A stretch of DNA of 64,000 bases. Origin: JAKEFM01 sp035695825. Its GTDB lineage: Bacteria > Planctomycetota > UBA1135 > JAKEFM01. Below the pieces are notes generated by a model, which made no database searches, was not told the origin of the DNA, and saw only the letters and a program-made list of their open reading frames with translations. The DNA is taken from contig DASRRH010000024.1 of assembly GCA_035695825.1 (NCBI GenBank), forward strand, positions 1-64,000, in the 5' to 3' direction. The position numbers and the translations under genes are program-made. This document shows positions 8,635 through 19,325 of this stretch, piece after piece (the stretch's first letter is position 1; each line of letters begins with the position of its first letter).

Positions 8635-9264
8635 GTGAAGCGTCGCCTCCTCGGGGCGGCCGCCGTCGGGGCGGCGATCGGCGCCACGGCCTACGGCGTC
8701 TACGCGTGGAACGAGTGGCGCCAGGAGCGCGCGGAGGCGCAGCGGTGGATCGCCGAGGGAGAGGCGTTCCTCGAGCAGGACCTCGCGCGCGGGGACGACT
8801 CCCCCGACCGCTCCCTCGCGAACCGGGCCCTGGAGCGATTCCAGTCCGCCCTCCGGGTCCTTCCCGGGTCCCCGCATGCGAGGCGAGGGCTCGGGCGGGC
8901 GCATCTCCGGAGGACCGAGTACTCGAAGGCGGTCGCGGAATACGAGCGCGCGCTCGAGGATGCGGCGGCGCCTGCCTCCTGGCGCCGGGAGGCGGGGCTC
9001 GCCTACCTCAACCGTTTCGCCGCCACGCGCGACGCGGGAGACATGCTCGCGGGGCTCCGCCGCTACGAGGAGGCGCTCGCGGCGGACCCGAGCGACGCCG
9101 AGGCGCTCTGGGGGGCCGGCGCCTTTCATCACCTCGCGAGGGACCTCGAGCGCCGCGATGAGTACTGGAACCGCCTCCTCCACGAGCGCCCCGACTCCCC
9201 GTGGGCGGCGCGGGTCCGTTCGGACCTCGAGAGGGAGAAGGCCCCTCCCGAGGGGCCGCGCTGA
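8635..9264 (+). CDS. TPR protein with N-terminal membrane anchor
   Basis: 209 residues from a GTG 4 bases after the BatA-like gene. An N-terminal hydrophobic anchor (LLGAAAVGAAIGATAYGVYAW) is followed by tetratricopeptide-like repeats: NRALERFQSALRVLPGSPHARRGLGRAHLR, YSKAVAEYERALEDAA, and YEEALAADPSDAEALWGAGAFHHLA. TPRs mediate protein-protein contacts. In Bat operons a TPR protein (BatC/BatE type) is common at this place, so it is likely part of the same membrane complex. It was probably translated from the same mRNA as the two preceding genes. Confidence 0.75.
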   Translation: MKRRLLGAAAVGAAIGATAYGVYAWNEWRQERAEAQRWIAEGEAFLEQDLARGDDSPDRSLANRALERFQSALRVLPGSPHARRGLGRAHLRRTEYSKAVAEYERALEDAAAPASWRREAGLAYLNRFAATRDAGDMLAGLRRYEEALAADPSDAEALWGAGAFHHLARDLERRDEYWNRLLHERPDSPWAARVRSDLEREKAPPEGPR

Positions 9265-9294
9265 AGGGAGGGCCGATTCAGCCCCGCCCTCCCT
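9265..9294. terminator. 9-bp GC hairpin after the DUF58/BatA/TPR operon
   Basis: AGGGAGGGC and GCCCTCCCT form a perfect 9-bp stem around a 12-base loop, starting immediately after the TPR stop codon. There is no U-run. The position at an operon end makes transcript termination or 3'-end protection the simplest reading. Confidence 0.45.
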
Positions 9295-9324
9295 CGGGCC
9301 GATAACGGACGGCCGAGCAAGGGC

Positions 9325-10179
9325 ATGTCGTTCCTGCGCCTCATCTCCCAGTCGCGAGCCTGGGCCGGCACCGCGCTTCTCCTCGCGGGCGCCCTCCTCC
9401 CGAACGCGGCGGCCCAAGACCGCGTGATCCTCCGCAACGGCGAGAAGGTCGAGGGGCGCGTCGTCGGCGAGGAGGGAGGCAATCTCCGGATCGCCGTCGG
9501 CTTCGGGGAAATCCGCATCCGGCGCTCCTTCGTCGTCCGGATCGAGTCGTCCGGCCCGACGCCCGGAGCGTCCCCCGTGTGGAAGCTCGACTCGCTCACG
9601 ACGCAGCCCGCCGACGGCAAGGGGGAGGCGTTTCCCCGCACCCCGGCGAGGCGACCGCGCCCGACGGCGGCGCCCGCCGCCGAGGGCCCTGCCGAGGGGA
9701 TGGAGGGAGCGGCTTCCCGGCCCGTCCCGAGGGCGGCGATTCCGCCCCCCCTCCCCGAGATCGGCGGCTCCTTCGACGAGCGAGTGGAGGGGGTCCTCGC
9801 GCGCTTCCTCTGGTTCCTTCCGGCGGGAGGCTTCCGGATCGGCTTCGGCGCGCTCCTCGTCGTCGGCACGACCCTCCTCATCCTTTTCGCGTCCCGGATG
9901 GCCGACATCGAGAACCGTACCCTCGGGCGCTCCCTCCTCTTCTCCGTCTGCCTCCTGACGATCCTCTCCCTCGCGGTCCATTTCGCGACCTTCTCGCCGC
10001 TCGGACTGACGCTCCTCGTCGTCGTCGCGGCGGTCGCCTGGTTCGGGCTCGCGCGAGGGGTCCTCGGGGCGGGCGCCTACCGGGGCACCGTGCTCCTCAC
10101 CTGCTTCACCTTCTCCCTCCTCCTGATCGTGATGTGGATCGAGGTGCTCGGCCTCGCGTTCCGTCCCTCGACCGCCTAG
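9325..10179 (+). CDS. Exported/membrane protein of unknown function
   Basis: 284 residues. A signal peptide (TALLLAGALLPNAAAQ) is followed by a small beta domain (DRVILRNGEKVEGRVVGEEGGNLRIAVGFGEIRIRRSFVVRIES) of a type frequent in planctomycete secreted proteins, where a strand-rich unit reads like an SH3/Sm-like barrel. A low-complexity Pro/Ala/Glu linker follows, then four closely spaced hydrophobic segments from about residue 170 to the end. I do not recognise a named family. The last 4 bases overlap the end of the convergent lipoprotein gene. Confidence 0.6.
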   Translation: MSFLRLISQSRAWAGTALLLAGALLPNAAAQDRVILRNGEKVEGRVVGEEGGNLRIAVGFGEIRIRRSFVVRIESSGPTPGASPVWKLDSLTTQPADGKGEAFPRTPARRPRPTAAPAAEGPAEGMEGAASRPVPRAAIPPPLPEIGGSFDERVEGVLARFLWFLPAGGFRIGFGALLVVGTTLLILFASRMADIENRTLGRSLLFSVCLLTILSLAVHFATFSPLGLTLLVVVAAVAWFGLARGVLGAGAYRGTVLLTCFTFSLLLIVMWIEVLGLAFRPSTA

Positions 10180-10784
10180 CGCACGTCGGGGCGCTTCGGC
10201 GGGAAGGGAGGAGGCCCGACCGGGCGGGGCCGGAAGAGGAACCTCCAGAGCGTCTCCGGTCCGAGGACCGAGACGCGCCCGGACTCGGTGGGGCCGACGA
10301 GCCCCGCGAACCTCCAGCGCCCCTCCTCGCGGCGGAAGGCGAGCGCGCCCGAGGGGGGGACCGAGGCGGCCGTCTCGATCCGCTCCCCTCCTCCATCCGG
10401 GGGGAGGAGCCGGCCGGGGGCGGTCCAGGGGGAGCCGTCGCGCCGCCCCGCGAGGAGGACCTCCTGGCCCGCGACGAAGGGCGCGACGGAGATCTCCGCG
10501 GTCGGGAGGGCGATCTCGACCGGGACCGTGTAGAGCCCGAGACCGGCCTCCTCGATCTCCCCGGTCTCGACGGCGGCCCCGTCGCCGAAGAAGGCGACGA
10601 CCCGGGCCACTCCCTTCGACGCCGTCCGGCCGGCGAAGACGACGCCGTACGTCGTCGAGGCGCCGATCTCCTCCCCTCCCGACGTCTGGACGACGACGAC
10701 GGCCCCTTCGGGGAAGGCGCGGCAGGCTCCGAGGGCGAAGGCGAGGCCGAGGAGGAACGACGGGCGGGGTCGGTCCCCGGTCAC
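10176..10784 (-). CDS. Putative lipoprotein
   Basis: 202 residues from GTG, overlapping the upstream peptidase stop (GTGA). The N-terminus reads as a lipoprotein signal: basic residues, a hydrophobic core (FLLGLAFALG) and a lipobox LGAC with the cysteine near residue 20. The mature part has a trypsin-like or beta-barrel flavour (VVVQTSGGEEIGASTTYGVVFAG) but a catalytic triad is not evident. It is translationally coupled to the HEAFH protein, so the two probably work together at the cell envelope. Confidence 0.6.
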   Translation of the reverse strand: MTGDRPRPSFLLGLAFALGACRAFPEGAVVVVQTSGGEEIGASTTYGVVFAGRTASKGVARVVAFFGDGAAVETGEIEEAGLGLYTVPVEIALPTAEISVAPFVAGQEVLLAGRRDGSPWTAPGRLLPPDGGGERIETAASVPPSGALAFRREEGRWRFAGLVGPTESGRVSVLGPETLWRFLFRPRPVGPPPFPPKRPDVR

Positions 10785-12349
10785 GTCGTGAACTCCATCC
10801 ACGCCTTCTCGAGGGCCTCGACGTCGATCCCCTCGAACGCCGCGTCGAGCGCGGTCTTGCGCGCCTGTTCCTGGATCTCCCGCTTCGCCCCCTCGTCGAT
10901 CTCCCCCTTCGCCTTCGCCCTCGCCTCGCTCTCTCCCTTCTCCTTCGCCTCGATCAGCTTCTCGAGGTAGGTCGGGAGGATCTTCTCCCACGCCGGGTTC
11001 CAGTTCTTCGCTCCCTTCTTCTTTCCCTCGCGGAGGAAGTAGATGAAGCTCCACCCCTCCGCGTAGCAGATGCCGACCTTCTCCTTCGCGTAGTACTGGT
11101 CCTTCGTGAACTTGAGGATCTCGGCGAGGGGAACGTGCTTCCCGTCCCGGATTGCCTGGCGGATCGGGTCCTTCCGCCAGTCGAAGATGTCGATCTCGAA
11201 CTTGCCGTACTTGAAGTCCGCCCCCGCGTAGTAGTCCCCCGTCCCCTCGTTGTACCAGGAGTGCGGGGCGAGCTCCCCGCAGCGGTAGTAGATGTACTGG
11301 TGGAACGCCTCGTGCTGCATCGTGCACCAGGTGTCGGAGGGCTTTTCGGTGACGACGTAGATCACGAGCTCTTCCGCCTGGTCGTTCCAGTAGCCCGCCG
11401 AGCCCCCCGGGCCCCCGTACTGGTGGTACTCGTCGCCGTTCTTGCAGACGCGGAGCGTCGAGACCGCGGCGATCGGCTTCTCGGGGGGGAAGTCCTTCTC
11501 GAGCCGCCCCCGGATCGCCTCGATCCGCCTCTTCACCTCGGGGAGGTGCTTCGGGTCCGCGTCCGACACGATGAAGTAGTGCTCCGTCTCGTCGACGGTC
11601 CAGCCGGCGAGAGTCTTGTGTCGGTCGATCAGCTCCCGCTTCTTCTTCTCCCTCTCCGAGAGCCCCGCGCCCGCCTCCGCGACGGCCGCCTCCTTCTCGA
11701 TCGGCTTGAAGGTGCGCGCGGCGGTCTTGAACGGCTGGATCCACTTGTCGTAGTGGTTCTCCGGGACGAGCCAGACGAGGGCGATCTCCTGGCCCGTCAT
11801 GTGGACGACCGCGGCGTAGCCGCAGACGAGGGTCTTCCCCTGGGTCTTTACCGTGAACTCGTACTCGGTCGCGGGGAGCTTCGAGGGGAGCGCGAAGTCC
11901 TTCTTCTTGTCGTCCGCGACCGTCGCGTTCATGAACCCGCTCTGCTCCTTCAGCCACTGCTCGAACGTCCTCGCCTTGCGCGACTCGAGGTATTCCCTCT
12001 TCGCCTTCTCGGGGTCGGGCCTGCTCTCCGGCTCCCCCTCCTTCCCGCTCCCCGGGCCCATGGATCCGGTCGCGGGGCCCTTCGGCTCGATTCGGAGGAT
12101 CCGGAAGTCGGCCGTGAACTCCGCGTTCTCCTTCCCGATCGAGAGCCGGGGCCCGGAGAACTTCGCGATCTCGTACTCCTCGTTCGGCTGGAGGGGGATC
12201 GCGGTCGCGATGCTCTCGATCACACGGACGGCGAAGCCGTGCTTCTTGTCGTTGTGCCACGCCCCGATGCCCCTCTTCTGAGCGGCGGCCGCCGGCGCGA
12301 GGAGGGGGGAGAGGAGCGCCGCGAGAAAGACGGGCGATCGGCCGTTCAT
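10781..12349 (-). CDS. Secreted DUF1570-like peptidase with HEAFH motif
   Basis: 522 residues. I chose the ATG at 12349 because GAGGAAG precedes it and a signal peptide (SPVFLAALLSPLLAPAAAAQ) begins at once. The C-terminal half has HEAFHQYIYYR near residue 343, an HExxH zinc-peptidase motif, followed by a downstream glutamate-containing segment WYNEGTGDYYAG, as in gluzincin-like families and DUF1570. The N-terminal part (SFRI-like beta region with GIGAWHNDKKHGFAVRVI) is unassigned. The protein is likely periplasmic or secreted. A minus-strand promoter at 12379-12407 fits this gene. Confidence 0.7.
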   Translation of the reverse strand: MNGRSPVFLAALLSPLLAPAAAAQKRGIGAWHNDKKHGFAVRVIESIATAIPLQPNEEYEIAKFSGPRLSIGKENAEFTADFRILRIEPKGPATGSMGPGSGKEGEPESRPDPEKAKREYLESRKARTFEQWLKEQSGFMNATVADDKKKDFALPSKLPATEYEFTVKTQGKTLVCGYAAVVHMTGQEIALVWLVPENHYDKWIQPFKTAARTFKPIEKEAAVAEAGAGLSEREKKKRELIDRHKTLAGWTVDETEHYFIVSDADPKHLPEVKRRIEAIRGRLEKDFPPEKPIAAVSTLRVCKNGDEYHQYGGPGGSAGYWNDQAEELVIYVVTEKPSDTWCTMQHEAFHQYIYYRCGELAPHSWYNEGTGDYYAGADFKYGKFEIDIFDWRKDPIRQAIRDGKHVPLAEILKFTKDQYYAKEKVGICYAEGWSFIYFLREGKKKGAKNWNPAWEKILPTYLEKLIEAKEKGESEARAKAKGEIDEGAKREIQEQARKTALDAAFEGIDVEALEKAWMEFTT

Positions 12350-12378
12350 GGAGCTTCCTCGAGGAGGAAGGCCGGGTG

Positions 12379-12407
12379 ACTGTAGAGGGCGCGCCGGATT
12401 CGAACAA
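12379..12407 (-). promoter_or_regulatory. Sigma-70-type promoter for the HEAFH peptidase
   Basis: On the minus strand TTGTTC (12407-12402) and TACAGT (12384-12379) are separated by 17 bases, 29 bases upstream of the ATG at 12349. Confidence 0.5.
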
Positions 12408-12419
12408 GCGCGGGCGGAG

Positions 12420-12448
12420 TTGATGGGGGCGGCGCTCCTTCCTAGGCT
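12420..12448 (+). promoter_or_regulatory. Sigma-70-type promoter for the repeat protein
   Basis: TTGATG (12420-12425), 17 bases, TAGGCT (12443-12448). It points at the gene starting at 12517 and is divergent from the peptidase promoter, 13 bases apart. The -10 is the same TAGRMT type seen at rpsB and tRNA-Glu. Confidence 0.55.
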
Positions 12449-12516
12449 CTCGGCGCCCAACGCCGGCGCGCGCCCGGCCGTATCCCGGGCACGCGCCCGG
12501 TCCGAAGGAGGTCCCG

Positions 12517-15468
12517 ATGAGGTCCCGAGGTCTCGCCGCGCTCGTCGTCGTCGCCGTTCTCGGAATCCTCGTCGCCGTCTTCTCGCTCAAGGGAGGCGGG
12601 GGGGCGTCCTCTCCCCAGAAAGGCACGGCGCAGACGGCGGCCGCCCCGGGCGCTCTCCCGACGGAGCCGCCGGCGCCCGAGACTCCGGATCTTCCCTCGC
12701 GCGGACGGGAGGCCCTCGAGAAGCCCGCGGAGACCGGAGGGGCTCCCGCGGCCGCGGAGAAGGCGGGCGGCGCGGCTCTCCTCGGCCGCGTGGTCTCGGC
12801 CGACGGCTCTCCCGTCTCGGGCGCGCGCGTCGCGCTGCGGGAGGGGGCGGGCGCCGTCCCCTTCGTCGCCATGCTCCGGCGTGCGCGCGGCGAGCCCCTC
12901 CGATCGGAGCTCGAGGAGGAACGGAGGGCGGTCTCGCGCGCGGACGGCACCTTCGAGTTCTCCGCGGCTCCCGAAGGCAAGGCGCTCTCGGCCGCCGTCG
13001 AGGCGGAGGGTTTCCTCGAGGCCACCCTCCCCTCCATCACCCTCGCGCGGGGGGAGAGGAAGGACGTCGGCGAGATCCGCCTGACCCGCGAGGGGCTCGT
13101 CGCCGGGACGGTCTCGGATCCCTCGGGCCGTCCGGTCGCGGGGGCGCGCGTCTCGATCGACCTCGACCCGGCCCAGGTGATGCGCCGAGCGCCCTTCTTC
13201 ATGGACGAGGAGAAGACGGACGACCAGGGGCGCTACCGGCTCGGCGGCCTCCCGGCGGGGAAGGTCCGCGTCCTCGCGTCGGCCGAAGGTTGGAGGGAGA
13301 GCCGCTCCGACGAGGTCGAGGTCCGCGCGGGGGAGAACGTCGAGCGGGTCGACGTCCGGCTCCAATCGGGGCGGTCGATCGCGGGGCGGGTCCTCGCGAA
13401 CGACGGCAAGCCGATCGAGGGAGCCGAGGTCTACGCCATGCCGGAGGAAAGGGCCGCCGGCGCGCGCGCGTCCTTCTCGATCTTCCGCCGCGAGGCGAAC
13501 CGGACCGACGCCTCCGGCCGCTACGAGGTCGCGGGGCTCGCCGACGGGACCTATCGGGTCGAGGTCGAGGCGGAGGGGTTCGCGCACGCGAGCAAACAGG
13601 GAGTGGCCGTGGGGAGCGCCGGCACCGACTTCAGGCTCGATCCCCTCTCGGGGCTCGTCGGCCGGGTGTTGGACGGCCGGACCGGGAAGCCCCCGGCTTC
13701 CTTCCGGGCCCGCGCCATGCGCGAGGGATTCCCGGGGGCGCGGTTCATGGACACGGGCTCCGATGCGACGGGGCGCGAGGACGGCTCCTTCGAGATCGGG
13801 GGCCTCGAGCCCGGCACCTACCGCGTCGAGGTTCGCGCCGACGGGTTCGCCCCGGCGACCGCGGGGCCGATCGCCGTCGTCGCGGGAGCGCCGGCCGACG
13901 CGGGCTCGATCGCGATCCAGCCGGGGAGCGCGCTGCGCGTCAAGGTCGTCGAAGCCGGAGACGGCTCTCCGATCGTCGGGGCGGAGGTGAGCGTCGCCCC
14001 CGCGGAGAAGGAGGGTCCTCCCGGGATGCCGCCCGTGCGGCTCCTGGGGCCCGCCGGCGCACGCTTGGTCGCCTTTCCCGGCCTCCCCGAGACGCAGGAC
14101 GCGGCGAGGAAGACGGGTGCGGACGGGATCGCCGAGGTCCCCGGCCTCGCCGAGGGGTCCTACCTCGTCCGCGTGCGCGCCAAGGATCACGCGTCCGTGA
14201 GGAAGGAGGTGTTCGTCGCCGCCGCGAATCCGACCGAGGTCGATGCGGCCCTCGCCAAGGGGGGGACCGTGAAGGGGCTCGTCCTCCGCGCGAACGGCGA
14301 GCCCTACTCGGGCGCCAGGGTCTTCCTCGCGAGCGCGGTCGAGTCGGGGGTCGAGGAGGAGGCGAGCTCGGGTTCGGACGGGGAGTACCGATTCGAGCAT
14401 GTCGCGCCGGGCGACTGGCGCGTCGGCCTCTCCGAGGAGGCGCCCGTCCGGTTCGGCGGCGGCGGGGGGGCGATCTTCGTCCGCAGCGTGCGCGCCGGGA
14501 TGCCGGGCGAGGAGAGGGGCGTCCTCGTCTCGGTCGCAGAGGGAGAGACGGCGACCGTCGACCTCCGCGAGAAGGAGACCGGCGCCGTGAGCGGCCGAGT
14601 GACCGAGGTGGGCGAGCCCGTCGCCGGCGTGCGCGTGAGCCTGTCACGCGAGGGGCAGCCGCGACTGCCGTTCCTCTCGGATCTCACGGCCGAGAGCGGC
14701 GCGGACGGCCACTTCCGGATCGAGGCGGTGCCGGCGGGGCGCTACACGCTGACGGCGCAGAAGACCGGCGCGGCCGTCCCCGCTGAGGAAGAGGTGCAGG
14801 TGTCGGGAGGGGAGGCGGTCGTCGACGTCGAGCTTCCCCGCGGCGTGATCGAGGGGACGATCCGCGACGCGCAGACCGGGAGTGGACTCGGCGGCGTCGA
14901 GGTCTCGGTTGCCCGCGAGCGCGAGCCGGGTCCGAGCGGCCGGCCCCGCGCAGCCATGGCGGTCTCGGTCGCCTTCGCGCGGGGAGGGCCCGGCGGCGGC
15001 GGTCGGACGACCGTCCGGATGGGGGATGGGCGCGAATCGGTGAAGACCGACGCCGAGGGGAAGTACCGGCTCGAAGGGATCCCGCCGGGCTCGTACGTCG
15101 TGACCGCCTCGATGGACGGCTACGCCGACGGGCGCCGCGAAGGGATTGGAATGAACAGGGACGCGCGCGTTCCGGGGATCGACCTGTCCCTCGCCAAAGG
15201 GGGCGGAATCCAGGGAACCGTCGTCGACGCGGTCGGCTCCCCCGTACCCTTCGCGCTGGTCGAGGTCGCGCCGCGCGAGGGGGACTCCAAGCGCTCGGTG
15301 GCCGGCCCCGACGGGGCCTACGAGGTGCGCGGGCTCGCCGCGGGGGTCTACGACGTGAGCGCGCGGATCCCGGGCCCGCCGGGTCCGAACGAACGCCGGG
15401 CGACGCAGCCGGGCGTGCGGGTGGAGCCGGGGCGGAAGGCGACGGTCGAGCTGCGGTTGCCGAACTGA
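12517..15468 (+). CDS. Membrane-anchored protein with many carboxypeptidase-regulatory-like repeats
   Basis: 983 residues; ATG preceded by GAAGGAGGTCCCG. One N-terminal membrane segment (GLAALVVVAVLGILVAVFSL), a Pro/Ala-rich linker, then about nine CarboxypepD_reg-like beta-sandwich repeats. Each opens with a G-x-V-x-G/A-R-V type strand (LLGRVVSADGSPVSGARVAL, GTVSDPSGRPVAGARVSI, GRVLANDGKPIEGAEVY) and closes with a Y-R-x-x-G-L-P-x-G-x-Y/V-R-V strand. Such arrays build rods or adhesive surface stalks and often bind sugars or proteins. No enzyme domain is present. It stands alone downstream of its own promoter and ends close to the convergent chaperone operon. Confidence 0.8.
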   Translation: MRSRGLAALVVVAVLGILVAVFSLKGGGGASSPQKGTAQTAAAPGALPTEPPAPETPDLPSRGREALEKPAETGGAPAAAEKAGGAALLGRVVSADGSPVSGARVALREGAGAVPFVAMLRRARGEPLRSELEEERRAVSRADGTFEFSAAPEGKALSAAVEAEGFLEATLPSITLARGERKDVGEIRLTREGLVAGTVSDPSGRPVAGARVSIDLDPAQVMRRAPFFMDEEKTDDQGRYRLGGLPAGKVRVLASAEGWRESRSDEVEVRAGENVERVDVRLQSGRSIAGRVLANDGKPIEGAEVYAMPEERAAGARASFSIFRREANRTDASGRYEVAGLADGTYRVEVEAEGFAHASKQGVAVGSAGTDFRLDPLSGLVGRVLDGRTGKPPASFRARAMREGFPGARFMDTGSDATGREDGSFEIGGLEPGTYRVEVRADGFAPATAGPIAVVAGAPADAGSIAIQPGSALRVKVVEAGDGSPIVGAEVSVAPAEKEGPPGMPPVRLLGPAGARLVAFPGLPETQDAARKTGADGIAEVPGLAEGSYLVRVRAKDHASVRKEVFVAAANPTEVDAALAKGGTVKGLVLRANGEPYSGARVFLASAVESGVEEEASSGSDGEYRFEHVAPGDWRVGLSEEAPVRFGGGGGAIFVRSVRAGMPGEERGVLVSVAEGETATVDLREKETGAVSGRVTEVGEPVAGVRVSLSREGQPRLPFLSDLTAESGADGHFRIEAVPAGRYTLTAQKTGAAVPAEEEVQVSGGEAVVDVELPRGVIEGTIRDAQTGSGLGGVEVSVAREREPGPSGRPRAAMAVSVAFARGGPGGGGRTTVRMGDGRESVKTDAEGKYRLEGIPPGSYVVTASMDGYADGRREGIGMNRDARVPGIDLSLAKGGGIQGTVVDAVGSPVPFALVEVAPREGDSKRSVAGPDGAYEVRGLAAGVYDVSARIPGPPGPNERRATQPGVRVEPGRKATVELRLPN

Positions 15469-15481
15469 CCGCGATCGCCGA

Positions 15482-15844
15482 TCAGTCGCGCACGTCCGGC
15501 CCGGTCTTCCCGGAGGTCCCGCAGGACTTGTCGGAGCCGGAGTCCTTCGGGGCGGCCTTCGCCTCGCTCTTCTTTTCCTTGGGAGCGTCGGCCTTCGCCT
15601 CGCCCGCCTTCTCCTTCGGAGCCTCGGGCTTCGCCTCCGACTCCGACGGCCCCGACGACTTCGACTTGTAGTCCGTCGCGTAGAAGCCCGACCCCTTGAA
15701 GATGAGGCCCGCGCCGCCGCCGATCAGGCGGCGTAGGCGGTTCTTCTTGCACTTCGGGCAGCGGCGGAGCGGCTTCGATTGGATCGACTGCATCTCCTCG
15801 AAGCGATGGTGGCAGCCCTCGCACTCGAAGTCGTAGGTCGGCAT
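15482..15844 (-). CDS. FmdB-type zinc-ribbon protein with Lys/Ala-rich tail
   Basis: 120 residues. The N-terminus MPTYDFECEGCHHRFEEMQS and CPKCKKNRLRRLIGGGAGLIFKGSGFY are the FmdB putative regulatory-protein signature, with two CxxC pairs forming a zinc ribbon. The rest (about 65 residues) is a low-complexity tail rich in Lys, Glu, Ala, Ser and Pro, longer than in most FmdB proteins. It is the last gene of the chaperone operon, 2 bases after grpE. The role of FmdB proteins is not settled. Confidence 0.8.
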   Translation of the reverse strand: MPTYDFECEGCHHRFEEMQSIQSKPLRRCPKCKKNRLRRLIGGGAGLIFKGSGFYATDYKSKSSGPSESEAKPEAPKEKAGEAKADAPKEKKSEAKAAPKDSGSDKSCGTSGKTGPDVRD

Positions 15845-15846
15845 GG

Positions 15847-16437
15847 TCAGCTCGCCCGAGGCGGGCTCTCTTTCGGCGGGACCGGGGAGGGGTCCGAAGC
15901 GGCGCGGGAGACGCGGACCTGGGCCGGGCGGAGGACGCGGCCGCGGCGCGTGTAGCCCCGGCGGATCTCGTCGCAGACGGAGCCCGGAGGGAGGTCGGCG
16001 CGCTCCTCGACCGCCACCGCCTCGTGGAACTTCGGGTCGAAGGGGGCTCCGCGCGTCTCGATCTCGGCCACGCCTTCGGAGGCGAGGATCTCGCGGAGCT
16101 CGGCGCGGATCAGGGTCACCCCCTCGACGAACGCTTTGCCGCCCTCCCCCGCGGAGCCGAGAGCGAGGTCGAGGTGGTCGACGACGGAGAGGACCCGGAT
16201 CAAGAAAGCGTCGACGCCGCGCTCGACCTTCGCCTCCCCCTCCCGCTCGAGGCGGCGGCGGCTGTTCTGGAACTCGGCGGCGAGCCGCGCGAGGCGGTCC
16301 GAGAGCTCGCGTAGCTCCTCCTCGCGGCCGAGAGCCTCGCCGATCGGCTCGGGGGTGATCCACCCCTCGTCGAGGATCGGCTCCGGGGAGAGCGTCGCCG
16401 GCTCGGCGGAGTGGGGCTCGTGGTCCTTGCGTTTCAT
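15847..16437 (-). CDS. grpE: GrpE nucleotide-exchange factor
   Basis: 196 residues. GrpE releases ADP from DnaK in the chaperone cycle. The long N-terminal helix (EELRELSDRLARLAAEFQNSRRRLEREGEA, with the typical AEFQNxRRR) and the C-terminal beta domain (GAPFDPKFHEAVAVEE, VCDEIRRGYTRRGRVLRPAQVRVS) are present; family length is usual. The ATG overlaps the dnaJ stop by 4 bases. The order dnaJ then grpE is opposite to the common grpE-dnaK-dnaJ order, and no dnaK is in this window. Confidence 0.9.
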   Translation of the reverse strand: MKRKDHEPHSAEPATLSPEPILDEGWITPEPIGEALGREEELRELSDRLARLAAEFQNSRRRLEREGEAKVERGVDAFLIRVLSVVDHLDLALGSAGEGGKAFVEGVTLIRAELREILASEGVAEIETRGAPFDPKFHEAVAVEERADLPPGSVCDEIRRGYTRRGRVLRPAQVRVSRAASDPSPVPPKESPPRAS

Positions 16438-17594
16438 GACTCCTCGGATCCGCCTAGGAAGTCCTTCACCCGGGCGAAGAAGCTCCGCGCCCGCGCGGGC
16501 GCCCGCTTCCCCTCGAGGGCTTCGAGCTCGCGGAGGAGGGCCTCCTCCCGCTCGCCCACCTTCTTCGGAACGTCGACGACGAGGCGGACGAGGAGGTCGC
16601 CGCGCCGGCCGGTCTCGTAGGAGGGGAGACCCTGCCCCTTCAAGCGGATGACCCGGCCGTCCGGGGTCCCGCGCGGGATCGACGCCTCGGCCGTCCCCTC
16701 GAGCGCCGGGACCTCGACCTTCCCGCCGAGGGCGAGGCGCGTGTAGGGGACGGGGACCTCGCAGTAGAGATCGTCGTCCCGCCGCTCGAAGACGGGATGG
16801 CGCGCCGCGTGGAGGACGCAGTAGAGGTCGCCCGGCGGGCCGCCGTTCCACCCCGCCTCCCCCTCCCCCTCGAGCCGGATCTGCATCCCCTCGCCGACCC
16901 CGGCGGGGACGCGGACGCTGATCTCGCGCTTGCGCCGGGTCCGCCCGGTGCCCCGGCAGGTCGCGCAGGGGTGCTCGATGACCGAGCCTTCCCCGCCGCA
17001 GCGCCCGCAGGTCGTCCGGATCGCGAAGAAGCCTTGGGCTTGGGTGAGGGCCCCGCTCCCGCCGCAGGCGGGGCAGGTCTTGGCGGTCGTGCCCGGCTTC
17101 GCCCCCGAGCCCCGGCAGGTCTCGCAGCGCTCCTCCCGCTGGAGGGCGATCGTCTTCTCCACGCCGCGCGCGATCTCCTCGAGGGAAAGCTCGAGAGCGA
17201 GGCGGAGGTTCGCGCCGCGCCGCGGTCGGGGCCCGGCGGACCTGCGGGTGCGGGGAGCGCCGCCGAAGAGGTCCTCGAAGATCGAGCCCCCGCCGAAGAT
17301 GTCCGAGAAGGTCCGGAAGATCTCCTCGGCGTCCGTGAACTCGCGGCGGGCGAAGCCCCCCGCCCCGGCGCCGACCCCCTCGCGCCCGAACCGGTCGAAC
17401 TGGGCGCGCTTGCCCGGGTCGGAGAGGACGTCGTAGGCCTCCGCGAGCTCCTTGAACTTCTTCTCCGCCCCGGCGTCGCCGGGGTTGCGGTCGGGGTGGA
17501 CCTCGAGGGCGAGCTTGCGGTAGGCGCGCTTGATGTCCTCGGCGCTCGCGTTCCGCGGGACGCCGAGGACCTCGTAGTAGTCCCGTTCCGCCAT
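16434..17594 (-). CDS. dnaJ: Chaperone DnaJ (Hsp40)
   Basis: 386 residues. J domain (1-70) with HPD in LALEVHPDRNPGDAG, a Gly-rich segment, and the zinc-finger region with four CxxCxGxG-type motifs (CETCRGSG, CPACGGSG, CGRCGGEG, CATCRGTG). The C-terminal substrate-binding domains contain GVGEGMQIRLEGEGEAG and GTPDGRVIRLKGQGLPS. This is a full type I DnaJ, which stimulates DnaK ATPase activity and delivers clients. Gene order places it after the second groEL. Confidence 0.95.
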   Translation of the reverse strand: MAERDYYEVLGVPRNASAEDIKRAYRKLALEVHPDRNPGDAGAEKKFKELAEAYDVLSDPGKRAQFDRFGREGVGAGAGGFARREFTDAEEIFRTFSDIFGGGSIFEDLFGGAPRTRRSAGPRPRRGANLRLALELSLEEIARGVEKTIALQREERCETCRGSGAKPGTTAKTCPACGGSGALTQAQGFFAIRTTCGRCGGEGSVIEHPCATCRGTGRTRRKREISVRVPAGVGEGMQIRLEGEGEAGWNGGPPGDLYCVLHAARHPVFERRDDDLYCEVPVPYTRLALGGKVEVPALEGTAEASIPRGTPDGRVIRLKGQGLPSYETGRRGDLLVRLVVDVPKKVGEREEALLRELEALEGKRAPARARSFFARVKDFLGGSEES

Positions 17595-17681
17595 CGCCCG
17601 CGCGGCGGCCGCTCCCCGGGCCCGCTTCCGGATCGGGCCGGACCGTGCCGGATACGGGCCGGATCGGGGCCGCGGGTGCGG

Positions 17682-19292
<1,611 letters not shown>

Positions 19293-19325
19293 GGGATCAA
19301 AAGCCTTCTTTCTAGCGCGCCGGCC

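Noticed and set aside
17595..17681. Direct repeats around GGATCGGGCCGGA between dnaJ and groEL
   Set aside because: They are short, imperfect GC-rich runs without clear hairpin or period; chance is likely in this composition.
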